Shown here: piece by piece, positions 53,965 through 64,000 of the stretch
Layout of the letters: each line of letters opens with the position of its first letter
How positions within the stretch are numbered: position 1 is the first letter of the stretch
Source: Heliocidaris tuberculata
Taxonomy: Eukaryota > Echinodermata > Echinoidea > Camarodonta > Echinometridae
NCBI GenBank assembly: GCA_025618425.1
Contig: CM046846.1
Span: 27,844,499 to 27,908,498 of the forward strand
Length of the DNA: 64,000 bases
Reading direction: 5' to 3'
Position numbers and translations under genes: made by a program
The notes under the pieces: generated by a model
What the model saw: only the letters and a program-made list of their open reading frames with translations
What the model was told of the DNA's origin: nothing
The model's database searches: none

Positions 53965-54254
53965 CTGTAAATAAGACACAACAATAAAATTGTAACGCAA
54001 CTTAATCAAAATTGTTTAGGAATTCTGTGTTTAAACTGTTTGCTAAAAACCTCCAACCACCATGTGTTTCTTAAAAGGAAACCCCAAATATCTTATTTTC
54101 AAGGCAGAAACATAGTAGCAAGGCATCAGTATTATCATACCTTCATCCTTTTTATTGACATTATTTATTATTCAACTATTTTAACGGCAGATTCAAGAGA
54201 CATTGTTTTGTCATTTGATATCAACGTGATTTGAAATTCTGCACACAACATCCT

Positions 54255-54294
54255 GATGCTCTTTGTCAATGGAGAGAAAGAGAGAAAGAGAGAT

Positions 54295-54341
<47 letters not shown>

Positions 54342-54356
54342 TAGAGAGAGAGATGC
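54255..54356. repeat. (GA)n microsatellite
   Basis: GAGA run with AAAGAGA interruptions. Confidence 0.94.
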
Positions 54357-54451
54357 AACCAGCCAAATATAAATTATCTAGGTCGACCGATATTGATTCA
54401 GAAAAATATAGTACAAACGATGCGATATAGAGATTCTTTATTTTTAAAATG

Positions 54452-54612
54452 CAGTGGCGTATCCAAAAATTATAAACAGGGGAGTATTATTGTGGGCAGC
54501 CCCGCCGGCTGTATATAGACAAATTTGAAAGTTGAATTTTTAACACTTGGCCTACAAACGAGGGGGGGGGGGGGGGTAATGCCAACTTCACCCATTCCTG
54601 GACACGCCACTG
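54452..54612. mobile_element. hAT-like MITE with CAGTGGCGTATCCA termini (161 bp)
   Basis: CAGTGGCGTATCCA at the left is mirrored by TGGACACGCCACTG at the right with one mismatch. CAGTGGCG termini are common in hAT-derived MITEs. No clear 8-bp target duplication is visible. Confidence 0.68.
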
Positions 54613-54805
54613 AGAATGAAACGAAGTAGAGATTTGCTGGTAACATAAAGGTCGAGAAAGATGGTGGGCCGAAACAGCGTTCGGTCGATTTATACCCATA
54701 ATTTGACGACGTAGAATATTATAACATTAATTTTGGCTAGGGTATGGGTCATTACCAGGGAAAAATACAGATCAGCTCATCATTTACGTGGCCTCCCTGT
54801 AAGAC

Positions 54806-54946
54806 CAGGGGAGCGTTTCATGAAAGGAAGTTGTCGGATATTTTATCCGACAACTGTTATAAGCTACTGAAATCCTTGCATCTGATTGGCTGAGAGCAAA
54901 TTTGTCGGATAAAATATCTGACAAGTCCTTTCATGAAACGCCCCCT
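54806..54946. mobile_element. Palindromic MITE, GAGCGTTTCATGAAAG subtype (copy 7)
   Basis: CAGGGGAGCGTTTCATGAAA and TTTCATGAAACGCCCCCTG ends; core CTGAAATCCTTGCATCTGAT, inverted relative to copies 3-5. Confidence 0.9.
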
Positions 54947-56501
54947 GTTCGTCTGACCCTGGAGATCTAAACAAATATGACTGACATTTTGATGAGCTCA
55001 CGCTTGATTTGGTCCACCAACACTAATCCATTACTATAAGCGTCAAGGTTGAAATATGAGAGAAGAACAATCGCCTGACATTTGAGAAAATTATATCACT
55101 CTATCCGTAATATTGGGAGATGATATCAATTAATTTTTTCCCGACCCAAACCTTCAATAATGAAATTTTGGTGTCGTATACATTTTACAGATTTCCCGCA
55201 AATAACAGAGAAAGCATGTCCATGTTAGACTAAAACCCGTAATTTCGGAGAGATAGTGAGGTATATTGATGCAAGATGGGGTTCCATTATCTTCGACACT
55301 TCATTTACCGAGTATCAGGGGGACAGCAAACTGCGAAGTTTCCATATTTTCGGCTGCTTTTTAAAAATATTCCAAATGAAAATTGGGAGCAAATTCTACA
55401 AATAGACCAGCGCATCGTATCCAAGAGTTTATCGTTTGGGGGATATAGCTGTCTGGGGTGAATGGGGTAGTTATGTGGGGTATTATAGTTGTCTTTTTTT
55501 GAGGTAATTGTATGGGGTAGTTGTCCAAGGGCGTGGTTTTCCAGGGATAGATGTCGCAGGGGACAGGTTGTCCTACGGGACAGTTGTTCTAGGATGTACT
55601 TGTCGTGGGTGGTAGTCCTAGGAGTACTCGTTGCCCTGAAACTCTGATTAGAATCAGAATAAACCAGCCATGTGGACACAACCTCAGGCCAGGCATCTGC
55701 CATGCAGCTATTTCTGCTTTCGGAGAGTCGCCCTGTGTATACAATGTCATTAGACCATGTCCAAGTCCAGTGTGTGTGTATATACACCCCTGAAGTCCGT
55801 ATACAGTATATGTCCAGACATGGGCGTAAATAGAAGACAAAAATTGATATCGGTGACATTTTATGAACTTTGCTGATACGATCGGTTGGTTAGACAAAGT
55901 TGATACTCTTCAAGGTTGACCAGGGATCTGTAACTTCGACGCTAATACCCAGTGCCTAGTTATGTAGGCCTATGCTTTGTGTCGTCATCGTCGTTGGTTT
56001 TGTTGTTGTTTCATGATGTTTAACATCATCAAAACAACAACATCAACGACAACATCGCAACAAGAGAATAATAAAATATCACATCATACACAAAATACAA
56101 CCTTTTGTAGCATGGACGACACAATAAAACAAAAAAGTACCAATTCCGATTTGTTTGAGTATTTTCATTCCTTTTTTTTCTGCCGTTTTAAATAACCACA
56201 TTCTCTCGATAGAATGGACCCCTCGCTCATTAATCAAATATCATGTTAAGAATGGGAAGACATTTTGTTCCTGTCAGCTGATTAAACATTCAGTGACTGA
56301 TAGAGAATGTAAGGTGTCGTTCCGGGGGAGAATACTGAACTCAATGATCACTCTGCTTCAATCAAAAGTTTCCAAGGGATGCAATGTTGAAAGTGACCTT
56401 CAAAAATTGTGTAATTCACTTTTAATTGCCGTTCTTGTTTTCGTCTTTCGTCTGTTTCCTGTTTGTATAACCTATGTCTGTCTCTCCCTCTGTCTCTGTC
56501 A

Positions 56502-56550
<49 letters not shown>

Positions 56551-57376
56551 CCTGTCTCCCTAACTCGCTCCCGAGTCTTTCTCTTACTCCCTCCCTCCCC
56601 TCCCCTCTACCTCTTACCTCTTTCTCTCTCTGTCTCTCTCTCTATCTGTCTCTCTCTCTCTCCCTCTCTCTCTTTCTCTCTTGCTCCCATCATCATACTA
56701 CTTCTTGTTATATTCCCACATTTTCTCCTCCGCCGCTTTTCAAGTTCACCTTTTTTGCATGCCAACTTCTTTCGACTCCCATCCCTCAGCTCAAGATCAA
56801 AGCCTACCCCCATGCATTCAAATCCGCGCCGCGAAGTCAGTTGTTATAGTGGCAGAACATTGTGGCAACACATAATAGCAGACAGCAGCATACGGCCAGG
56901 AAATCCCGTATCCCCCGGCGTTTTTATCACTTTGCATAATTAACGGGTTGGCAAGGATCGGTAGAGAGAGACAGGGTGACGGGCGGTTTCAGCTATGGAT
57001 TCATACTTCAATCCCACCATTTTCAATTGGACTGACGTTAATGTTTGTCATTCTTCATGCTCTTATTCCGGTACTGCAATATAAGTGTCAAAAACGATTC
57101 AGTATGATCCAAGAAGGTAGTTTTCGTGTTAGAACAAAAGACAATTGTACAAAGCAATATCTGATCAGGATTCCCGAATCGCGGCATTTTTATTCATACT
57201 TCAATCACACCATATTCAATTGGACTGACATTCATGTTTAGCAATTATTATTCCGGCACTGCAATAAAAATGTCCAAAACACTTACAAGGACAAAGGATG
57301 ATGAACAAAGCAATTATATCAAGAAGCTCAACTACTTAATTACATTTTCCACAACTGACGTGTATCTGAATTCATG
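54947..57376. other. M6 upstream region, no exon recognised
   Basis: A (CT)n tract lies at 56480-56700. Two copies of TTCATACTTCAATC.CACCAT followed by CAATTGGACTGAC (57000 and 57191) form a short tandem duplication of about 190 bp. The M6 TM1 exon was looked for here and not found. Confidence 0.5.
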
Positions 57377-57377
57377 T

Positions 57378-57720
57378 TTAACCCTTTCGAGACAATTTAC
57401 TACATTTTGTGGTTTTGCTAAATAACTTTTGATTCAGAGCACTAAAAAATATACCAGATGCATGAGTAGAAAGAGCAAAAATTTCTGCACACACTATTTT
57501 TGTTTCATGACCATACTGGGTTTGATGCCAGGAATTTTTTAAACAAGAGTAAGCTTTAAAATCATTAAATTGGCAACACATCAAGAGGTTCAAAATCATT
57601 GTTTTTCATCAAAATTGGCAATTTTTCTACTTTTCAAAAGAAGTTTTTAACCATGTACAGTGTTTTCAAAAACATCACACCTTATTAGAACCATGTAGCA
57701 CTAAAAGCAAAATATTATAG
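57378..57720 (-). mobile_element. piggyBac-type MITE, truncated
   Basis: TTAACCCTTTCGAGACAATT at the left followed by the family interior in reverse orientation, ending abruptly after AGCACTAAAAGCAAAATATT, before the second terminus. The following 57721-59860 shows no supported feature beyond C runs at 58617, 59271 and 59438. Confidence 0.85.
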
Positions 57721-59865
57721 ATTGCTATCAGATGTAGATGTTGAAGTATTATTTCTAAATTCCTCCGAATAGTCTGATTCAAAAATCTGAATCTAGTTTT
57801 ATCAAAATAATGACACTTCCACATTTGTGAAAGATTATGGGCGATCATTCAAGTAGACCAATTACCATATACTTTTAGATTATGCAGCATTCGTCATTCG
57901 TATTATATAGGGGTTACTCGATGGCATTGCATATTGAGTTATATTGGCCTCATTTTCAATAAGTGTGATGATCAAAAGCGGTTCAGTCAGAAATAAATCT
58001 GCTCCTAAGATCCGTTCACCTTCTGCTTCAGTTTGAAATCCATTCATCTTAACTCGAGACAGAAATCCAGCTTCTCAAAGAAAAGAATCCGCATTTCGAT
58101 CTCTCTTCTGAGAGTCAGACCAAAAAAAATTATCCACAAAAACAGAAGTTTTCTACCTCGTCGCGCCCCTCACTGAGGCCCCACCTAAAGCAATTCTGAT
58201 GGCTCTCAATTTAAATGCCCGCTGCAGCTGAAGGGGAAAAAAGAGCGGGAAATAATACGAAAGAAAAACCAACGGCTCTGTGACTCAACCCGCGTTCTCC
58301 ATTTTTGCCTCGTATCGACCGTATGTTAATTCGGCCTGGAATATGTTGAAAGGGCGGCAAATGCAATGAATGTTCTACCGCGCTGGTATGTATGTGTGGC
58401 ACCTCATGTGTTCTTACACCTTAATGGATGCTCGGGTTTCTCGTAATGGGGGCCTTATTAGCTCTGGTGTCATGGGAATCCATTGACTTTGCCCCCATCA
58501 AGATTTTTTTTACCCCCTTTCCGCGTGAAATAAGTTTATTTCCTTCACTGTTCCCGTCATGGAACCTTATCAGCTATCGAGTCAGGGGGAATTCTGAATC
58601 CTTTCGGATCAGGTCCCCCCCCCCCCTCCCCCTTTCTGCATGAAATGGATGAGTTAGAGTTTCAGAATACATATTAAAGATGGTAGAATAGAGTTTATTT
58701 CGTTCAAATTCTTATCATGGAACATTCGCTATCGAGCTATGGGAATTCGGTCTCCTTTTGTATAACGTTTTTCGCTATCCACATAAAATGAGGACAGAGT
58801 TTCAAAATGAAGATGGTTGTACATGCATGCGGTCGTTTTTACCTACAGATTCTTAAAATCTTGAGAGAAAAAAAAAACACCACTTGGAAATAAAGGAAAT
58901 GCGATGAATTACAAAAGGAATGTGTACCAACACTGCACATCAAACGCATCTTCAAACAAACTAACGCAGTTTCATTAACCCACTTTTAATATTATTTTGG
59001 ACCATCAGGCACCAGTCAGGATTTTACTGTGCAAAAAACAAGGGCACTTGATAACAGTTTCAATTTAAACGTCTCCTAATATCGAACACCTTTTCTCAGC
59101 GTAGTCAAACAGAGGGTTTAGCACATCACTCATAGCCTGCATAGCAACATGCACGGAGGCTATGATTATTGCCAAACATTCATGTCCTATTGCAAACAGT
59201 GACAGGAGCACTGTTTACTCGCGAGTGCCGTAGCTACAGTACACGGTGTGGCACGGGAGGCACGTGTCACCCCCCCCCCCCCCCCCAATCGAATGACGAA
59301 AAGGGGGAGGGGAAGGGAGAGAAAGAAAGGGAGAAGGAGAAGGTAACGTGAAAAAGAGAAAATACGACAATTTCATCTTGCACTCAATCAATGTCATCTT
59401 GTTCTCTTTCATTTCATCCATCAAGTAAGACTCATACCCCCCCCCCCCCCCCCCCCGTTACACCCATACCCACCCCTCAGTGGTTGGGCCCATTCTAAGC
59501 CACTGCTCTTTTTTTTTAAATATTGCATTTCTTTTTAAGGGGTAATGTAAGTTTACAAGAAATCCTTGTTTGACGTCACAGTGATGTTGTACAACAATTC
59601 AAATTTAGCAGTTTTTTAAAATCAAATTTAGTAAGCAAATACTCATAAAACATAAAATCAAGTTAATAGTTTTACACTCGCTTCCGTTAAAAAATCGACG
59701 GGCAGACTAAAGCGAGAAAATGAAAAGTGGGACATCTCAGGGTGAAGAGACCTTTAAGACGTGTGAGCAGCACAGGTTGATAAGATTTGCCACGTGGGTA
59801 GTGTTAATTTGATTGCCTTCTCACATCCCAGCCCATACTAAGATACCTGTCTATCATCGCAGCTA

Positions 59866-60565
59866 CCCATCTCATGGGGAGTAAGAGGAGCAAATCATAA
59901 TCTATCTTGGATCTTAAAATCATCCAGGGTATGCAGGAGTGATGAGGGGAGGGGGTACTGGAGGAATCAGAACCGAACCATTGAGGGAATGATCAGTAGA
60001 GACGATGTATCGAGCATTCATCAGTGAGATGGAACATCCCCCTTATCTCAACGGGGAGGGGATGGGGAAGAGGAACAAATCATATCCATCTAGGAGCTTA
60101 AAATCCCGGTTTCTAGCGGTGATGAGGATACTGGCCAAATCGAATCATCTAGGGAATGATCAGTGAGGACGGGTTTTTATCACTCCCATTGTGTCGGACC
60201 CCGCCCCGCCCCGCTCCCTCCCACCCTTTCATCAGAATTGGGTCAGGTACAGTAGCAAAATCATAACAATCACGGATCTTAAAAACACCCAGGGCATCTT
60301 GAAGCGATGAGGACTCTGGCCGTATCAGCAAGGGATGATCAGTGGAGATGATGCATCTAGGTTTCATCACCCAATTTGAGTAAGATCAACCCCCTTTTAT
60401 CTCAAGGGGGGGGGGGGGGGGAGAGGAGCAAATCATATCCATCTTGGATCATAAAATCATCCAGGGTATCTATCAGTGCTGATGAGGTTACTGGCCGAAT
60501 CAGCAAGGGAATGATCAGTGAAGACAGACTTTTATCACTCTCTTTGGTTGGAACAACCCCCCTGA
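59866..60565 (+). repeat. Degenerate satellite, four units of about 165-180 bp
   Basis: Shared blocks are GAGGAGCAAATCATAT, ATCTTGGATCTTAAAATCAT, CCAGGGTAT, GTGATGAGG..ACTGGCC, and AAGGGAATGATCAGTG followed by GACG. They appear near 59890, 60070, 60250 and 60425. Confidence 0.88.
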
Positions 60566-60879
60566 AAACCCTGAAAAAATAAACCTACAATTCAGCTTCT
60601 CCACCATGAAAGTGTCACTGATACTTCACTAAAAATCGCTACATTTGTTGGAAAAATATTTGGTCTGATCTGGTTTTACAAAATCTTAATGTGAAATCTT
60701 ATCCTATTGCAGTTTCTTTCAGAACGTAATGGCAGTCAGGTCGTGAGATGTACGATGGGAGGGGGTTGTCTGCATCCTATACCAAGCAAGGCTGATGAGT
60801 GCTTTCAGTCTGGATGAGGAATCTCTGGAAATAGCCCCCGGGAGGATGGAACGAATCAAAATGTCAACTGTAATCATAG

Positions 60880-61010
60880 ATGAGCGGGACCTCCCTCTCT
60901 CCATCAGCAGCACTTAAACTGTTAGAACCTCATGATATAGTCTGGCTTCCAGATCAAATCATAGATGAACGGGACCTCCCTCTCTCCATCAGCATCACTT
61001 AAACAGAAGA
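60880..61010 (+). repeat. Short tandem duplication, ATAGATGARCGGGACCTCCC
   Basis: The block CATAGATGAGCGGGACCTCC through CCATCAGCAGCACTTAAAC at about 60876-60919 recurs at 60959-61004. Confidence 0.85.
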
Positions 61011-61370
61011 TTGAGTTCTGGGAAAGGTGAAATATACTTTTTGAACTTTCTCATTCCTTCTATGTCAGTTTGGAAGATGATCATATGATAGAAATGTCCC
61101 CTGAAAAGGATTGCTCTTCAAATGCCCTCTTATTCGAAATATAACAAGAAATATTTGAAATGTTCGGGCCGAACATTCATGCCATATGAGTGCGCAGTCC
61201 CATATACCCATTTCTGTGTGCAGTGCACGTGCTTTTCACAGAGGTTGGGTCAATTTCTTATCATTTTGATGATTTCAAAAGCTCACAGTATACATCAATG
61301 TTTATGTGGACATTATCAACCTTTCTCAGTTGTTTTGAGATGGTTTCATTCACAATGTAATCGTATGACC

Positions 61371-61530
61371 AGGGCCCCGTTACATAAAACTTACCATTAA
61401 TGGTAACTCTGCTATCAATGGTAACTACCATGGTAACATCACTCAACAGCCAATCAAAATCAAGGTTTCCATGGGAGTTACCGTTGATGGCAAAGTTACC
61501 GTTAATGGTAAGTTTTATGCAACGGGGGCC
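61371..61530. mobile_element. Palindromic MITE, GTTACATAAAACTTACCATTAATGG type (160 bp)
   Basis: GGGCCCCGTTACATAAAACT is mirrored by AGTTTTATGCAACGGGGGCC. Stems carry TTAATGGTAAC and GTTACCGTTAATGG, with a central CCAATCAAAATCAAGG. Confidence 0.9.
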
Positions 61531-62760
61531 AGAACTCAACTTTATCTTTAAACTGTTAGTGGCCTCATGACAGTCTCGCTTCCAGATCGAATCGACATAA
61601 CTGCAGCTCGTCATGATCTTGTACACTTATAGGAGGACAACGAAAAGCCAGACGGGCCATATAAAAGGGCGAATTTTATCAGAAAATACAAAAATAAAAG
61701 GCAAAACAATAATTCTCTTCTATCCCCTCTTTTATACCATGCAACTGACTACTTCATTAAATGTATCTAGCTATGTTGCACACTGCCGACAGGAAATGGA
61801 ACGGTGCATGGACAAAGAAATGCTAATCGAAATGTCGACTTGATTGCATTGTATAAATTATTGAATATCGTTACAATAACGATTCCTACATTACGGACTA
61901 AGAGTCAAAGGTGGCCATAGCTATAGTTGATTGGATTTTATTACCGGGGGTTAGGGTTAGTAGTTCCGGGGTTGAAGGTAGGAGATTGGTTAGTGTTAGA
62001 AATTGACCGCGGATATATTGTCGCTGGAGCATGAATCGTAGAACCCGTGTGTCTCCTCCCTGTCCAACCCATCTAAATAGTAATTATGGTGATGAATAGT
62101 TCAATCAATTCATCAGTGGTCTTTGTTTAGTGTAATTACCCAATACTAAATAACATCATCACTCAGAGTCAGACATTACCCCCTCACCGGGCTCGCATCC
62201 CGGGCACTTGGGATTCGGATGCTTTAATCAGAGATGAGAGGCGTTGACTTGGTGCTCCGACATTTTGTTTCGACGACAACTGCTCCAGGCTATCTCGTCA
62301 AAGATGTAGGGTTAGAGTTAAGGTTGTAATTTAGGGATAGGCTAATGATTTGGGATATAAATAGGGATAGGATTATGTATAGAGTTTGGTCAAAAGTTCA
62401 AGTTAAGAATTTGGTTAGTGTGTAGGATATTGACTGCATGTGAAGTATTTTTTGCTAGAGTATGTGTCGTAGAACTGTTAAATATGGAGGTTTTCGATTA
62501 TAATTTTAGAGAAATTGGAGAAGAGGATGATTCTATCCTTTTTCTTATGTTAAACGCAAATTACATTATATATTACTAGTCTGATGAGAGCGAGAAAGAC
62601 GTTAACTCTGTGTGTTAAATGATATGGGTTAACGTCCTCTTGACTTTGACCACTGAGGTTTTTTTGTTTCTGCAATTTCGTTTCTGTTTCTGTTTTTCTT
62701 TCTAATAGTCTGTCGATTGATATTTCTGAGATGTAATCATCTGCAATACATTTCACTTCA
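61531..62760. other. Nothing recognised
   Basis: AT-rich, with GGGTTAGGGTTAG near 61949, too short to call a telomere-type array. TTAACTCTGTGTGTTAA..GATATGGGTTAACG (62600-62634) recalls 45577-45611 and may be a dispersed repeat end. Confidence 0.45.
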
Positions 62761-62804
62761 GGCTTTCTTAATTCCCCACCCCCTTCAATCTCACACACAC
62801 ACAC

Positions 62805-63066
62805 TCCCCCCCCCCCCCCCCCCTCTCTCTCTCTCTTCCTCTGCGTATTTATCTACCCCTCTCGAAGGCGCTCTCTGTCGCTATCTGTATCTCCCTCGCG
62901 TCTCTATCAGACGCACTCTCCCTCCCTTTCCCCCGTCTCTATCTATCTGCTATCTGTCCCCCCCCCCCCCCCCGTCTGTCTCTCTGTCTTGATATCTCTC
63001 TCTGGTTTCATCCCCCCTCTCCCTATCTCTCTCTCTCTCTTTCTCTCTCTATCCCCCCCCCCCCTC
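62805..63066. repeat. C-run and (CT)n cluster
   Basis: C runs at 62806-62822, 62957-62973 and 63052-63064 with CT dinucleotide tracts. The final 930 bases show nothing recognisable. Confidence 0.92.
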
Positions 63067-64000
63067 ATGCCGCCACAGGGTGTAATGTTATTCCCTACGT
63101 ATATACGTCTTTGTTACTCATGACTTAAAGAATTGCCACAATCGTCAATGAACCCACATGAACTATGTATGCATAGAGTCACCAACCCGTTGTCAATTCA
63201 GATCAAAGATAACATGTCAACATAATTTTTAGCGGTTAACACAGCCTTAGATTTTACTAAGTCACTAATTTTTTCCCACCTAAACCCCATATCGAGGCGT
63301 TCACTTTCGCACTGATTTCCACCGCACATGATACAAAACAGGTCATACATGACTAATTAACGAAAACGCATGTAATATACCGTAAAGGAATTTAGTAAGG
63401 CAACCCAAAGTTCAGATTTCTTTCAAATGTTGAACCTTTAAAATAACTACGTAATATTGAAAGAGGCGGATGAAACTTATACTATAGGGAGCAAGGCAAC
63501 GAGAATTATATGTTTTCTTCAAATTTTTAACCCTTTAAACAATATTTATGAATTAAATCCTATTTGGGCGCTGAATTATAGGATCATGAAACAACATTAT
63601 ATGAGAGGGAGCAAAGCGTCCGATCTTTAGAACATTTTCACATTTTAAATCCTAAAAAAAAAAAAATGTAAAAAAGCATTTACCCTGCTTGGGGCAGATA
63701 ATCTTTAAGGCTCATAATTTTCTTCCTTTTCTCTCGTTTTTTTTTCTCTCCTTTGCGTTTTTGGAGCCCCCTTCAAGTGCCGCCCCGGGCACGTGCCCTC
63801 CCTGTTACGCCACTGACTGACGCAGACCCTTTCTATTTGCATAATTTTATCTTATTCATGACAAATTAGAACATGAGATATGTCTGATTCAATCCTGGAA
63901 GAAATTATTTTGATCAGTTTACCAGTTTTGTGTTTCTAGAATTATTCATCCCGGTTATACACTAGTCATATCGCAGAGGCCGACCCCATACCACCAACAG

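Noticed and set aside
60719..60913. - strand frame beginning MLLMERGRSRSSMITV
   Set aside because: No recognised domain. Part of it is within a short local duplication (60876-61004), so it is treated as repeat DNA.
61949..61961. GGGTTAGGGTTAG as telomeric repeat
   Set aside because: Only two units; no array.

Overview
The window is eukaryotic nuclear DNA from an invertebrate, most likely a non-vertebrate deuterostome such as a sea urchin or another echinoderm. It shows small exons with GT-AG introns, AT-rich non-coding DNA, abundant microsatellites and many short inverted-repeat elements (MITEs). The organism call is inference. No bacterial-type operons, rRNA or tRNA genes, or CRISPR arrays were seen.

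Two protein-coding genes can be read from phase-consistent splice junctions. On the + strand, positions 4101-20932 hold the 3' ten recognised exons (609 codons) of an OFD1 homologue, a centriole and ciliary basal-body coiled-coil protein; its 5' part lies before the window. On the - strand, positions 53964 down to 35896 hold five exons (236 codons) of a proteolipid protein/M6 membrane glycoprotein (GPM6/PLP family), covering TM2 to the stop codon. The first-TM exon was not found and probably lies beyond the right edge or within the unassigned 54-64 kb. The genes are tail to tail. As I recall the human map, OFD1 and GPM6B have the same neighbours and orientation at Xp22.2, so this looks like an ancient conserved gene pair and supports both names. 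No functional link between the two proteins is implied.

Layout. 1-4100: repeats and intron, including a 911-bp Harbinger-like element. 4101-13089: a 9-kb OFD1 intron filled with decayed tandem and dispersed duplications. 13090-20932: OFD1 exons, two of them followed by decayed partial exon copies. 20933-35895: a 15-kb convergent intergenic/3'-UTR zone, containing a 2.2-kb inverted-repeat-bounded element with an 824-bp higher-order tandem array. 35896-53964: M6 exons separated by introns with minisatellites, again with a partial exon copy. 53965-64000: M6 upstream intron or flank with palindromic elements, a degenerate satellite of about 170 bp and long homopolymer tracts.

The most notable signal is that in both unrelated genes an exon's 3' end has been duplicated together with a GAT/GGT trinucleotide array lying just past its splice donor. 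This left exon fragments downstream: one with a dead donor in OFD1, and one with an intact donor but a lost conserved cysteine in M6.
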